In this document: positions 1 to 8,744 of the stretch, one piece after another
How the letters are laid out: every line of letters begins with the position of its first letter
Numbering within the stretch: the stretch's first letter is position 1
From: Paenibacillus sp. HW567
GTDB lineage: Bacteria; Bacillota; Bacilli; Paenibacillales; Paenibacillaceae
Direction of reading: 5' to 3'
NCBI RefSeq assembly: GCF_000374185.1
Contig: NZ_KB910518.1
Location: forward strand, 2,861,687-2,925,686
DNA length: 64,000 nucleotides
The notes under the pieces: generated by a model
Told to the model about the DNA's origin: nothing
The model's input: the letters and a program-made list of their open reading frames with translations, nothing else
Database searches by the model: none
Position numbers and translations under genes: made by a program

Positions 1-210
1 AGGCCTGTCCGGCAGCAAGTTGTACAAATATTCTGACACCGTAAGCTCCAGAACCGCATCGCCAAGAAACTCCAGACGTTCGTTGTCCTGGTGCTGATTG
101 AAACGGTGTTCATTCACATAAGACGCGTGGGTAAAGGCCTGCTTCAGGAGTACAGCATCGTGAAATTGGATTTGAAGTTGGCTTTGTAACTGCTTCAGGT
201 CTCCTTTCAC
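1..210 (-). CDS. rnc: ribonuclease III, N-terminal part (runs off the left edge)
   Basis: Seventy codons are visible, starting at a GTG (position 210) with AAGGGG eight bases upstream, and continuing past the window edge. The residues carry the RNase III signature [14 protein letters not shown], which holds the metal-binding acidic residues that cleave double-stranded RNA in rRNA and mRNA processing. It lies 12 bases after the fabF stop on the same strand, so it is probably the distal part of the fatty acid operon, as rnc follows acpP in Bacillus. The identification is secure; the C-terminal double-stranded RNA binding domain is outside the window. Confidence 0.93.
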   Translation of the reverse strand, partial: MKGDLKQLQSQLQIQFHDAVLLKQAFTHASYVNEHRFNQHQDNERLEFLGDAVLELTVSEYLYNLLPDRP

Positions 211-222
211 TGCACTGTCCCC

Positions 223-1461
223 TTACTGATTGTATTTTTTGAGAATAACGGTCGCGTTATGTCCTCCGAACCCGAATGAATTCGACATGGCAATGTTAAG
301 CTCCGCCTCACGCGGAACATTCGGAACATAATCCAGATCGCATTCCGGGTCGGGATTGTCCAAATTGATGGTTGGAGCAATCATGTTCTTTTGCAGAGAC
401 AGTCCGCAAATTATCGCTTCCACACCTCCGGCAGCGCCAAGCAAATGGCCTGTCATTGATTTGGTGGAGCTGATCGCGACCTTATAGGCATGATCTCCCA
501 GCGCCTTCTTGACGGCAGCCGTTTCCGACCGGTCGCCTACAGGCGTGGAAGTGCCATGCGCATTAATGTAATCAATCTCTTCAGGTGCAATGCCGGCGTC
601 GCGGATCGCCATCTTCATGCAGCGTGCCGCACCATCCGGGTCAGGCTCTGTCATATGGTGGGCATCAGCGCTCAGTCCATAGCCAATGACCTCCGCGTAA
701 ATCTTCGCCCCGCGCTTCTCGGCATGCTCCAGTGATTCCAAGATGAGAATACCGGCGCCTTCACCCATGACAAAACCGTCGCGGTCAACGTCAAATGGAC
801 GGCTGGCCTTCTCAGGTTCATCGTTGCGTGTTGACATGGCGCGCATTGCACAAAAGCCTGCCATGCCTGTCGGACGGATCGTTGCTTCGGAACCGCCGCA
901 GATCATTGCATCCGCATCTCCGCGCTGGATCAGACGGAAGGATTCTCCAATGGAATGGCTTCCTGTCGCACAAGCGGTCACTGTTGTCGTATTCGGGCCC
1001 TTCGCTCCGAAACTAATGGATAGCTGGCCTGAACCCATGTTCGCAATCATCATCGGGATAAAGAATGGGCTGACCCGTTTCGGTCCTTTCTCCAGAAGAA
1101 TGTTGTGATTATCTTCCCAAGTACCCAGACCACCAATACCGGAGCCGACGGATACACCGATTCTATCCGCATCAATGTCTTCACCGATCTTAAGTCCGCT
1201 GTCCTTCAGCGCTTCTTCGCCCGCAGCCAGAGCAAATTGGACAAAACGGTCCATCTTGCGGGCTTCCTTGCGGCCAAACAACGCTTCGGGATCAAAATCT
1301 CTAATTGCTGCTGCTATTTGGGTAGGGTATTCACTGACATCAAAGGAATCAACCGCTGATACTCCGGATTTGCCGCTCATCAGATTATTCCAGAACGTGT
1401 CCAAATCCTTACCCAATGACGTCATCACGCCCATACCGGTAACAACCACTCTATGACTCAA
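223..1461 (-). CDS. fabF: beta-ketoacyl-ACP synthase II
   Basis: Condensing enzyme that elongates acyl-ACP with malonyl-ACP in type II fatty acid synthesis, cytosolic. The 412-residue thiolase-fold protein has the active Cys in [11 protein letters not shown] (about residue 164) and the two catalytic His motifs [11 protein letters not shown] and [15 protein letters not shown], the Cys-His-His triad of KAS I/II. Two TTG codons could start it (1467 and 1461); 1461 is chosen because GGGGTG is then seven bases away, while at 1467 it would nearly touch the start. It follows acpP in the operon with a 197-base gap that contains a stem-loop. Confidence 0.96.
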   Translation of the reverse strand: MSHRVVVTGMGVMTSLGKDLDTFWNNLMSGKSGVSAVDSFDVSEYPTQIAAAIRDFDPEALFGRKEARKMDRFVQFALAAGEEALKDSGLKIGEDIDADRIGVSVGSGIGGLGTWEDNHNILLEKGPKRVSPFFIPMMIANMGSGQLSISFGAKGPNTTTVTACATGSHSIGESFRLIQRGDADAMICGGSEATIRPTGMAGFCAMRAMSTRNDEPEKASRPFDVDRDGFVMGEGAGILILESLEHAEKRGAKIYAEVIGYGLSADAHHMTEPDPDGAARCMKMAIRDAGIAPEEIDYINAHGTSTPVGDRSETAAVKKALGDHAYKVAISSTKSMTGHLLGAAGGVEAIICGLSLQKNMIAPTINLDNPDPECDLDYVPNVPREAELNIAMSNSFGFGGHNATVILKKYNQ

Positions 1462-1616
1462 ACGCAATCACCCCATCTGTAGGCTGTATCTTCTTAAGTA
1501 GAAACTATATAAACTTCAGTCGCCGCATGACTGTATAATCAGCGGTTCTGTAATTTTCCCTGTAAAGGTGCATCTCGCATCCTCCGGCATAGCCTTGGCG
1601 CTATAAAATGAGGAGA

Positions 1617-1643
1617 AGTCCCGCCCTCTGTAGGAACGGGACT
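1617..1643 (-). terminator. stem-loop between acpP and fabF
   Basis: A 7-bp stem (AGTCCCG with CGGGACT, 1617-1623 and 1637-1643) has an inner CCT/AGG pairing. On the minus strand it is followed by a pyrimidine-rich stretch without a clean T-run, so it may be a partial terminator or a processing site that lets acpP be expressed above fabF. The rest of the acpP-fabF gap shows no gene. Confidence 0.35.
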
Positions 1644-1658
1644 CTCAATCATATGACT

Positions 1659-1892
1659 CTAGGTATGAGATTGTATGTACTTCACAACTTCACCCACGGT
1701 CGTAATCTTCTCTGCATCTTCATCAGAGATTTCCATGTCGAATTCATCTTCCAATTCCATAACCAATTCTACAACATCAAGAGAATCAGCACCTAAATCA
1801 TCTTTGAAAGACGCTTCTAATGTTACCTCAGCTTCATCGGCACCTAAGCGGTCGATGACAATGCGTTTTACACGCTCCAATACATCGGACAT
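1659..1892 (-). CDS. acpP: acyl carrier protein
   Basis: Small acidic four-helix protein (77 residues) that carries the growing acyl chain on a phosphopantetheine arm. The attachment motif [12 protein letters not shown] is present with Ser at residue 37. The ATG at 1892 is preceded by AGGAGGTGA at ideal distance; an in-frame GTG at 1901 lies inside that ribosome site and is not the start. It sits between fabG and fabF in the operon, the usual position. Length and composition are typical of the family. Confidence 0.97.
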   Translation of the reverse strand: MSDVLERVKRIVIDRLGADEAEVTLEASFKDDLGADSLDVVELVMELEDEFDMEISDEDAEKITTVGEVVKYIQSHT

Positions 1893-2014
1893 CCGGTTCA
1901 CCTCCTCTTTTGGTATTATACGAGATATGAAGTCAAAATACCATAGAGCACCAAAAACGCTTTCCGGCCGCCCCGCTTCTCTTCCCCCGTAACATTTTTA
2001 CTGCTTTTTTGGCC

Positions 2015-2764
2015 TTACATGTACATTCCGCCATCCACGTGAAGTGTCTGGCCTGTCATGTAGGTTGCCCCTTCCGAGGCCAGGAATACGACCGCCATAG
2101 CAATGTCCTCCGGCCGCCCAAGTCTGGCAAGGGGAATGCCCTTCTCATACTCGCTGCGGACTTCATCGGACAATTGATGCGTCATTTCGGTGTCAATAAA
2201 CCCGGGAGCGATGCAATTCACCGTAATGCCCCGGGAAGCCAGCTCACGCGCAGCCGATTTTGTCATCCCAATGATGCCGGCTTTGGCGGCGGAATAGTTC
2301 ACCTGTCCGGCATTTCCGATCACGCCAATCACCGAAGAAATATTGATGATCCGGCCGTAACGCTGCTTCATCATCGGGCGGGTCACTGATTTTAGACAGT
2401 TGAACACGCCTTTGAGATTGGTTTCGATGACCTGATCAAATTCTTCTTCCTTCATCCGCATAATGAGATTGTCGCGGGTAATACCGGCATTGTTGACAAG
2501 TATGTCTATCTTGCCCCAGGTGTTAATAACCTCTTTGACCAGATCCTCTGCCTGCTGGCTGTTGCCGACATCGCCTTTGAGGGCAATGCCCTCCGAGCCG
2601 AGCTCGTTGATGCGGGCCACAGTCTCCAGTGCCGCCGCTTCGTTGCCGGAATAATTCACGGCCACCTTCACGCCATATTCCGCAAGCAGCAGCGCAATAC
2701 TGCGGCCAATGCCGCGTGATCCGCCTGTGACAAGCGCCGTCTGGCCTTTTAATGCTGAGAACAT
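2015..2764 (-). CDS. fabG: 3-oxoacyl-ACP reductase
   Basis: NADPH-dependent short-chain dehydrogenase that reduces beta-ketoacyl-ACP. The 249 residues show the TGGSRGIG nucleotide-binding loop near the N-terminus, NNAG, and the catalytic Ser...Tyr-x3-Lys in NISSVIGVIGNAGQVNYSAAKAG, plus the C-terminal CIAPGFIDTEMT typical of FabG. ATG at 2764 follows AAGGGGGA; a longer in-frame start at 2791 lacks a ribosome site. It follows fabD by 48 bases and precedes acpP, as in Bacillus. Confidence 0.96.
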   Translation of the reverse strand: MFSALKGQTALVTGGSRGIGRSIALLLAEYGVKVAVNYSGNEAAALETVARINELGSEGIALKGDVGNSQQAEDLVKEVINTWGKIDILVNNAGITRDNLIMRMKEEEFDQVIETNLKGVFNCLKSVTRPMMKQRYGRIINISSVIGVIGNAGQVNYSAAKAGIIGMTKSAARELASRGITVNCIAPGFIDTEMTHQLSDEVRSEYEKGIPLARLGRPEDIAMAVVFLASEGATYMTGQTLHVDGGMYM

Positions 2765-2812
2765 GTCATATTCCCCCTTCATCCATTCCACTCACTTTGG
2801 TTATACCGTAGC

Positions 2813-3736
2813 CTACAAGCCCGCTTGAGCACTTTCCAGACTGTTAATATTGACAACCTTGACGTTCTTGTCAATTTTACGGATCAAGCCTGCCAGCACA
2901 CTTCCGGAGCCGATCTCCACGAAGGTATCCACTCCCGCAGCAATCAGGTGTTCTACGCTGTCCTGCCAGAGCACCGGCGAGAACACCTGACGCACCAGAA
3001 GCTCACGGATTTCTTCGGGATCTGTAACCGGAGCTGCCGTGACATTGACAACTACAGGCATTGCGGGAGCATTAAAGGTTACTTTCTCCAGTTCAACAGC
3101 CAACTGCTCTGCCGCCTCCTTCATTAAAGAGGAGTGAAAAGGACCGCTTACTTCAAGCGGAATCGCCCGTTTGCCGCCAATTTCTTTGACGCGCTCAACA
3201 ACGGCATTGACACCCGCCAGGGAACCGGAGACGACAATCTGCCCCGGGCAGTTGACGTTAGCCAGCTCCACAGGACTGCCTTCGTCCGAAATACTGCGGC
3301 ATAACCCAGCCAGCGCCTCGCGTTCTGCACCAAGCACTGCCGCCATAGCGCCTTGTCCGCCCGGAACCGCCTCTTCCATGAAACGTCCGCGCAGGCGCAC
3401 CAGACTGACCGCATCCTCATATGACAGTACTCCGGCGGCTACCAGGGCGCTGTATTCACCCAGGCTGTGCCCGGCAACATAATCCGGCTTCACTCCGTGT
3501 TCACGAAGCGCCTCCAGATAGGCTACACTTGTCGTAACAAGCGCAGGCTGTGTATTGGCTGTCTGTTTCAGCTCGCTGTCCGGTCCTTCAAAAACAAGGC
3601 GGCTCAGCGGAAATCCAAGCACCTCGTCGCCCTTCTCAAACACCGCCCGGCTGTGTGGAAGAGCATCATATACATCTTTACCCATACCGACTGCCTGTGC
3701 ACCCTGACCGGGAAAGACAAATGCGATTTTACCCAT
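2813..3736 (-). CDS. fabD: malonyl-CoA:ACP transacylase
   Basis: Moves malonyl groups from CoA to ACP to supply the elongation cycle. The 307-residue protein has FPGQGAQ at the N-terminus, the GHSLGEYSAL nucleophile elbow with Ser91, and the partner His in GPFHSSLM. The ATG is preceded by AAGGAG nine bases upstream. It lies 33 bases after fabH in the same operon. Family length is normal and no key residue is missing. Confidence 0.96.
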   Translation of the reverse strand: MGKIAFVFPGQGAQAVGMGKDVYDALPHSRAVFEKGDEVLGFPLSRLVFEGPDSELKQTANTQPALVTTSVAYLEALREHGVKPDYVAGHSLGEYSALVAAGVLSYEDAVSLVRLRGRFMEEAVPGGQGAMAAVLGAEREALAGLCRSISDEGSPVELANVNCPGQIVVSGSLAGVNAVVERVKEIGGKRAIPLEVSGPFHSSLMKEAAEQLAVELEKVTFNAPAMPVVVNVTAAPVTDPEEIRELLVRQVFSPVLWQDSVEHLIAAGVDTFVEIGSGSVLAGLIRKIDKNVKVVNINSLESAQAGL

Positions 3737-3769
3737 AAATGTGAACTCCTTCTCGTTGAGGTCTCGGGA

Positions 3770-4771
3770 TTACCAGATCAGTACAGAAGCGCCCCATGTG
3801 AGACCGCCGCCAAAGCCGACCATCAGCACCGTGTCGCCTTCCTTCATCCGGCCTTCTTCTGCCGCTTCAACCAGCGCAAGCGGAATGGATGCCGCTGATG
3901 TATTCGCGTATTTGTCAACATTAATTACGCATTTCTCAGGCGGCAAATCCAGACGCTGCATCGCAGATTGAATAATACGGATATTTGCCTGATGCGGAAC
4001 GAACAGATCAATGTTCTCTTTGCCGAGTCCCGCTTTGGTAAGAACGCGTTCTGTAGCCGTGCCCATAACCCGCACTGCGAATTTGAAAACCTCACGGCCG
4101 TTCATATAAATGAAATGCTTCTTGTCTTCAATGGTCTGATGAGAAGCCGGCAGACGCGAACCGCCCGCTTCCATCTTCAGCAGGCTTCCCCCGGAGCCTT
4201 CCGCACCGAGATCGAAGGACTGGAAGCCTCTGCCTTCCGGAACCTCGCCGATAATAACAGCGCCGGCACCATCACCGAACAATACGCAGGTATTGCGGTC
4301 ACTATAATCCGTAATCCGTGACAAGGTGTCCGCACCGATTACCAGAGCGTTGTTGTACATACCGTTCTGGATAAAACCGGTTGCCGTTGCCAGACTGTAT
4401 ACGAAACCGGAGCAGGCTGCCGACAAGTCAAATGCCGCTGCGCCTTTCGCTCCCAGCTTGTCCTGCAGGATACAGGCCGTTGAAGGGAATGTGCTATCCG
4501 GTGTAACAGTCGCTACAATAATAAGATCCAAATCTTCAGCCTTCATGCCTGCGGAATCCAGCGCCTTGAGCGCGGCTTCGTAAGCCAGATCCGAGGTTGC
4601 TTCATGCGGAGCGGCGATGTGCCGTTCCCGAATCCCCGTACGGGAGACGATCCATTCATCATTGGTTTCGACGATCTTCTCAAGATCACTGTTCGTTAAA
4701 ATCCGTTCAGGCACGTACTTTCCCGTGCCGATAATCCCTACCGGGCGCAACTGTTTCATGTTTTCACTCAC
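3770..4771 (-). CDS. fabH: beta-ketoacyl-ACP synthase III
   Basis: Initiates fatty acid synthesis by condensing an acyl-CoA primer with malonyl-ACP; in these bacteria branched primers are usual. The Cys-His-Asn triad is visible as Cys120 in DLSAACSGFVYS, His in VPHQANIRI and Asn in KYANTSAAS, and the C-terminal GFGGGLTWGASVL is typical. The GTG start at 4771 overlaps the plsX stop by four bases (GTGA), implying translational coupling; an ATG at 4759 is possible but has no ribosome site at a useful distance. Confidence 0.95.
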   Translation of the reverse strand: MSENMKQLRPVGIIGTGKYVPERILTNSDLEKIVETNDEWIVSRTGIRERHIAAPHEATSDLAYEAALKALDSAGMKAEDLDLIIVATVTPDSTFPSTACILQDKLGAKGAAAFDLSAACSGFVYSLATATGFIQNGMYNNALVIGADTLSRITDYSDRNTCVLFGDGAGAVIIGEVPEGRGFQSFDLGAEGSGGSLLKMEAGGSRLPASHQTIEDKKHFIYMNGREVFKFAVRVMGTATERVLTKAGLGKENIDLFVPHQANIRIIQSAMQRLDLPPEKCVINVDKYANTSAASIPLALVEAAEEGRMKEGDTVLMVGFGGGLTWGASVLIW

Positions 4772-5757
4772 TTCCCGCTAATTTCCTTCGATATGCTGGA
4801 TACCAATTCAGCTTGCAATGCAATCCGCGCTTGTCTGACTGCATTCTTCACCGCATTGCCGTCCGATGATCCGTGTCCCTTCACTACCAGTCCGCTCAAG
4901 CCAAGAAGCGGCGCACCGCCGTGCTCCTTATAATCCATCTTGCCCTTGAGGCCTCTAAGCTCCGGCATCAGCAGGCCCGCGCCCAGCTTAGTCTTGAGCG
5001 ACTTGCTGAACTGCTCCTTCAGCAGTGAGAACATCGCTCCTGCCGTACCTTCCATTGTCTTCAGCAATATGTTGCCGGCAAAGCCGTCACAGACAAGCAC
5101 ATCACAGCTTCCTGTCAGCACATCACGGGCTTCAACATTGCCGACAAAATGGATGCCATCCAGTGCTTCCAGCAGCGGATATGCCTCCTTGGTCAATTCG
5201 TTGCCTTTGCCCGGCTCTGTGCCTACGTTCAGCAGTCCGACACGCGGCTTCGACATGCCGTGCACCTTGCTGCGGTAGATGCTGCCCATCAGCGCGTACT
5301 GCACCAGATGCTGCGGCTTCGCATCCATATTGGCTCCAAGATCCAGGGCCAGCACTCCGACATCATCCAGGGTCGGAATCATCGGGGCCAGCGCAGGACG
5401 CTCTATACCTTGCATTCTCCCCACGATCAGCAGCCCCGTAGCCATCAGGGCACCGGTGTTCCCGGAGGAAATCATCGCATCCGCTTCACCTTCGCGCACC
5501 ATACGTCCGGCAACCACCATGGATGAATCCTTTTTGCGGCGGACCGCCTTCACCGGCTCTTCATCGGAACCAATCACATCCCCTGCATGACGTACAGTCA
5601 CATTGGACGGTTTATTCTTCAGCAGCGGTTCAAGCCTGGCTTCGTCGCCGACAAGAACGATCTGCGTGTCACTCCACTCCGCGGCTGCGGACAATGCGCC
5701 TTGAACATTGCATTCGGGTGCGTTGTCCCCACCCATCGCATCAATGGCGATCAGCAC
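4768..5757 (-). CDS. plsX: phosphate acyltransferase PlsX
   Basis: Converts acyl-ACP to acyl-phosphate, the first step that feeds glycerol-phosphate acylation by PlsY in membrane phospholipid synthesis. The 329 residues begin [12 protein letters not shown], the family signature, and contain [10 protein letters not shown] and [12 protein letters not shown] blocks. It starts with GTG at 5757, eight bases after AAGGGGG, and that start lies inside the fapR 3' end (17-base overlap). Gene order fapR-plsX is conserved in Bacillales. Confidence 0.96.
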   Translation of the reverse strand: MLIAIDAMGGDNAPECNVQGALSAAAEWSDTQIVLVGDEARLEPLLKNKPSNVTVRHAGDVIGSDEEPVKAVRRKKDSSMVVAGRMVREGEADAMISSGNTGALMATGLLIVGRMQGIERPALAPMIPTLDDVGVLALDLGANMDAKPQHLVQYALMGSIYRSKVHGMSKPRVGLLNVGTEPGKGNELTKEAYPLLEALDGIHFVGNVEARDVLTGSCDVLVCDGFAGNILLKTMEGTAGAMFSLLKEQFSKSLKTKLGAGLLMPELRGLKGKMDYKEHGGAPLLGLSGLVVKGHGSSDGNAVKNAVRQARIALQAELVSSISKEISGK

Positions 5758-6337
5758 TGCGGTTTCCCCCTTCGCTGTATTCTTCGACTGCGGACCGGTA
5801 CACTACGAAATGGCCCTGAAATACCAGTTCTTCTCCGACATAGGTAAATACGTCCACTTCAGCTTTGCCGTTCCGGCCTGCGAGTGAACGCACCTGCGCT
5901 TTGGCAATACATTTCTCACCCAAACGGACCATACGGACAAAACGGATATCGGCGGAAGCCGTCAGGGCAATCTCGTCATTGATAACCGCAACCGCCAGCG
6001 AGTTGGCTTGGGCAAATACATAATGGCCGCGGGCAATTCCGTTTCTGGAGAACACATGCTCCTCACGGATCTCAAATATGGAAATACCGCTGCGGTCCAG
6101 TTGTAAGTCTACTATATCACCGATTACTTCGTCTGCAGGCAATGAGCGCACCTGATCATAGGAATGCTCCGCCATCTGCTTCATCCGCTCGCGCAGCTCG
6201 GGAATCCCCAGCTCCATCCGGTCCAGCCGGATCGTCTGAATGCTGACTTTCAGCTCCCGGGTCAGCTCCCGGTCAGTCACAAAAGGATTGCCTTCGATGA
6301 TCTGCAGCAGTTGTTGCTGACGCTCTTTCTTGGACAT
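5741..6337 (-). CDS. fapR: fatty acid and phospholipid synthesis regulator FapR
   Basis: Repressor released by malonyl-CoA that controls fatty acid and phospholipid genes. The 198 residues have an N-terminal DeoR-like helix-turn-helix ([11 protein letters not shown]...[22 protein letters not shown]) and a C-terminal hot-dog domain that binds malonyl-CoA. The annotated ATG lies 15 bases after AGGAGGTGA, longer than usual, and no other standard in-frame start exists between them, so a few extra residues from a rare start cannot be excluded. It heads the operon and has its own operator upstream, giving autoregulation. Confidence 0.95.
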   Translation of the reverse strand: MSKKERQQQLLQIIEGNPFVTDRELTRELKVSIQTIRLDRMELGIPELRERMKQMAEHSYDQVRSLPADEVIGDIVDLQLDRSGISIFEIREEHVFSRNGIARGHYVFAQANSLAVAVINDEIALTASADIRFVRMVRLGEKCIAKAQVRSLAGRNGKAEVDVFTYVGEELVFQGHFVVYRSAVEEYSEGGNRSADRH

Positions 6338-6433
6338 CCGCTCTATGTCGGCTCACCTCCTGGCACATGCAAAAAAGCATCCGGCCGTGAGAATGGCCGC
6401 TGTCGTAAAAAGCTATATGGATATAAGTAACAT

Positions 6434-6450
6434 TTAGAACCAGGTACTAA
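6434..6450 (-). promoter_or_regulatory. FapR operator upstream of fapR
   Basis: On the minus strand the 17 bases read TTAGTACCTGGTTCTAA, an inverted repeat that fits the known FapR box of Bacillales (TTAGTACCTRRTACTAA). It lies about 100 bases upstream of the fapR start. A weak promoter can be drawn over it (TTGCAG, 17 bases, CATATT), with the operator overlapping the -10 side, which would give direct repression. Confidence 0.85.
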
Positions 6451-6557
6451 TATGTAGTATAAAGCATGCCGCTGCAAAAATAAAGCATTGACTTCAAACC
6501 AGCCGACACATGCGGCTCCGCCCGCTGATCTTTTCCCCCAAACATTCTTCTATTTCC

Positions 6558-6594
6558 AAAAAAAATAACACCCCACCGACAGATGAGGTGCTAC
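6558..6594 (-). terminator. rho-independent terminator after rpmF
   Basis: An 8-bp stem (AGCACCTC paired with GGGGTGTT, with G-U pairs) is followed on the minus strand by eight T. It ends the DUF177-rpmF transcript just upstream of the fapR promoter region. Confidence 0.85.
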
Positions 6595-6605
6595 TTTTAT
6601 TAAAA

Positions 6606-6779
6606 CTATTGCTTGATGATCTCTCTTGCTTTGTACGTTCCGCAAACTTTGCATACGTGGTGAGCCAGTTTCAGCTCTCCGCATTGTTCGCATTTCACCA
6701 TGCCCGGCACCACCAGTTTGAAGTGGGTGCGGCGTTTGTCACGGCGTGTTTTGGACGTTCTCCGTTGAGGTACTGCCAT
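6606..6779 (-). CDS. rpmF: 50S ribosomal protein L32
   Basis: A 57-residue basic protein starting [19 protein letters not shown], with two C-x2-C pairs (CEQCGE and CKVCGT) of the zinc-binding form of L32. AGGAGGT lies upstream of the ATG at 6779. It follows the DUF177 gene by about 50 bases, an arrangement found across most bacteria, and is closed by a terminator. Confidence 0.97.
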   Translation of the reverse strand: MAVPQRRTSKTRRDKRRTHFKLVVPGMVKCEQCGELKLAHHVCKVCGTYKAREIIKQ

Positions 6780-6831
6780 TGTGTTACACCTCCTAGTTCC
6801 GTTTTAACCCGTTATCACCCGGGATTTGTTC

Positions 6832-7353
6832 TTAGTCATCTTGCTTGGTAAAGAATCCTTTCAACGCAGCGAGCCTTGGATCGACCACTGTGTTGTCGCA
6901 ACTGCAGGTGCCTTCGTTCAAATTTTGTCCGCATGTCTGACAAAGACCAAGACAGTCTGCCTTGCACAATACCGAATCCGGCAAGTGCAGTACGAAGTTT
7001 TCTTCCACGAACGGGACCAGATCCACAATCTCGTCCTCAATGTAAATGAGTTCATCATCTTCATCTTCGGGAAGAAGCGGCTGCTTAAGCCATTTGAAAG
7101 TCTCAGCAAAAGGAATGTTCAATTTACTGTTAACCTCACTAAGGCAACGTGCACATAACATGTCCACATTCCCATTCAATTTCCCCACCACGTTCACACA
7201 ATCGGTGTCCGCGGGCAGCGCTTTAAGGTCCACTGAAAGTGGTGCAACAGCAAAAATATCCTTTCGCCCTTTGACAAGCTCACTGACATCCAGCGTTTCC
7301 TGAATATGCAGAGGCTCGTCGGCATTAGCCAATTTGCGAAAGTGAATCTTCAT
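6832..7353 (-). CDS. DUF177 (YceD-family) protein
   Basis: A 173-residue protein of the DUF177 family, which almost always precedes rpmF and is implicated in 23S rRNA accumulation in plants and bacteria. Visible marks are the CARC pair in the middle and a C-terminal cysteine cluster (CKADCLGLCQTCGQNLNEGTCSCD), consistent with metal binding. ATG at 7353 follows TTTGGAGTGA; an upstream extension to 7410 would run through the promoter and is rejected. The exact molecular role is not established. Confidence 0.9.
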   Translation of the reverse strand: MKIHFRKLANADEPLHIQETLDVSELVKGRKDIFAVAPLSVDLKALPADTDCVNVVGKLNGNVDMLCARCLSEVNSKLNIPFAETFKWLKQPLLPEDEDDELIYIEDEIVDLVPFVEENFVLHLPDSVLCKADCLGLCQTCGQNLNEGTCSCDNTVVDPRLAALKGFFTKQDD

Positions 7354-7380
7354 AAGTATCACTCCAAACAAACAAAATTT

Positions 7381-7410
7381 ATTATACCTATTATCGCCGA
7401 ACTTTGTCAA
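7381..7410 (-). promoter_or_regulatory. sigma-A promoter of the DUF177-rpmF operon
   Basis: Perfect consensus boxes on the minus strand: TTGACA (7405-7410), an 18-base spacer, and TATAAT (7381-7386), 28 bases before the DUF177 start. Confidence 0.88.
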
Positions 7411-7426
7411 TCATTTTCCCTTTATA

Positions 7427-7455
7427 TTGTTTCAAGGGGGGAGACAAATTATGAT
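7427..7455 (+). promoter_or_regulatory. probable sigma-A promoter of tmcAL
   Basis: TTGTTT (7427-7432), 17 bases, TATGAT (7450-7455) lies about 45 bases upstream of the GTG at 7501. The -10 box is good and the -35 box is weak. It is back to back with the DUF177 promoter. Confidence 0.5.
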
Positions 7456-7500
7456 ATAACTAATCAGAATCCCATTATCCAGATACGGAGTGAATATAGC

Positions 7501-8739
7501 GTGAATACGGTTGGCATTATTGCAGAGTACAATCCTTTACATAACGGACATGTCCACCACTTCGAAGCGTCCAAAAAATTGTCCGGTGCGGACAGCGCGA
7601 TTGTGGTCATGAGCGGTCCGTTCACCCAGCGCGGCGAACCGGCGGCGGTGAGCAAGCAGGCCCGCACGGAGATGGCGCTCCACATGGGCGCCGACCTCGT
7701 GCTTGAGCTGCCGGTGGCGTATGCCGTTCAGCCGGCAGAATGGTTCGCCTTCGGAGCAGTAGCACTGCTGGAAGCGACCGGGGTCGTGGACAGCTTGTGC
7801 TTCGGCACCGAAGCAGGCACTTTAAGCGCGCTGCTGCCGCTGGCCGGCTTCCTGGCCGATGAGAGCAGCGTGCTCCAGGGCGAGATCCGCCGCCGCATGG
7901 CGCTCGGAGCGAGCTTCCCCGCCGCGTATAGCGCAGCGGCGGCGGCGGTCTGGGAGGGGTCTTTCATGGGAGATGAAAGACCCTTTGATGCGGCCGAGTT
8001 GTTGCGCCAGCCGAACAACAGCCTCGGCCTGCACTATCTGATCGCGCTTCGCCGGCTCGGCAGCGCGATCCAGCCGTTAACTGTGCCGCGTACCGGCGCA
8101 GGTTTCCATGAACCGCTGCAGAGCGGTTCATCCATTGCCAGTGCCACAGCAATCCGCAGGCTGCTTGCAGAGGGCGGATCGCCTGCGGCCTATATGCCGG
8201 AGTATAGCCTATCCATCTTGGAGAGAGAGCATGCGGCAGGCAGAGGTCCGCTGAATCTGGAGAGCTTCCGGATTCAGCTTCGCCATGTGCTCTCTACCCG
8301 CACAGCCTCTGAGCTGCGCGCTCTGCAGGATATGAATGAAGGACTGGAGCACCGGCTGCTGCGGATTCTTCCTTCACTGCCCCATTTCTCTGTAAGCGGA
8401 CTGTTAGAAGCACTGAAGAGCAAACGCTACACCCACACCAGACTGCAGCGTCTGCTGCTCCATGTTCTGCTGAATCACAGCAAAGCAGAAATGATGCCCG
8501 CTAAGCTGGCGCAAGGACCCGGGTATATCCGGGTCCTTGGCTTCCGGGAGAGCGGGCGACAACTGCTGAAGAGAATGAAGCACAGCGCAGCTTGGCCTGT
8601 TGTTACAAGCCCTGCCCGCTTCTCCCACCCTAATCTGGAGTGGGATCTGCAGGCGGCATCCGCTTATGCGGGAGCGTTCGCTAATCCGCTGCGCACAGAT
8701 CTGTACCACGATTATTTACAGCCGCCGGTCAGGGTTTGA
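7501..8739 (+). CDS. tmcAL: tRNA(Met) cytidine acetate ligase (YlbM family)
   Basis: Predicted to make N4-acetylcytidine at the wobble base of elongator tRNA-Met from acetate and ATP. The 412-residue protein starts VNTVGIIAEYNPLHNGH, with the nucleotidyltransferase HxGH-type motif (HNGH), VMSGPFTQRGEPA and ELPVAYAVQPAEWFA, all typical of YlbM. The GTG at 7501 has CGGAG upstream and matches the family N-terminus; an upstream in-frame start at 7306 would extend across the divergent DUF177 gene. The second half is GC-rich but open throughout. It converges on the SepM-like gene with an 11-base overlap. Confidence 0.93.
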   Translation: MNTVGIIAEYNPLHNGHVHHFEASKKLSGADSAIVVMSGPFTQRGEPAAVSKQARTEMALHMGADLVLELPVAYAVQPAEWFAFGAVALLEATGVVDSLCFGTEAGTLSALLPLAGFLADESSVLQGEIRRRMALGASFPAAYSAAAAAVWEGSFMGDERPFDAAELLRQPNNSLGLHYLIALRRLGSAIQPLTVPRTGAGFHEPLQSGSSIASATAIRRLLAEGGSPAAYMPEYSLSILEREHAAGRGPLNLESFRIQLRHVLSTRTASELRALQDMNEGLEHRLLRILPSLPHFSVSGLLEALKSKRYTHTRLQRLLLHVLLNHSKAEMMPAKLAQGPGYIRVLGFRESGRQLLKRMKHSAAWPVVTSPARFSHPNLEWDLQAASAYAGAFANPLRTDLYHDYLQPPVRV

Positions 8740-8744
8740 CCGGC
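8724..8744. terminator. perfect hairpin holding both convergent stop codons
   Basis: GCCGGTCA (8724-8731) pairs with TGACCGGC (8737-8744) across a 5-base loop. The tmcAL stop (8737-8739) and the stop of the opposite gene (8729-8731) face each other in the stem. Neither side has a strong T-run, so it may slow polymerase or protect 3' ends rather than act as a classic terminator. Confidence 0.5.
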
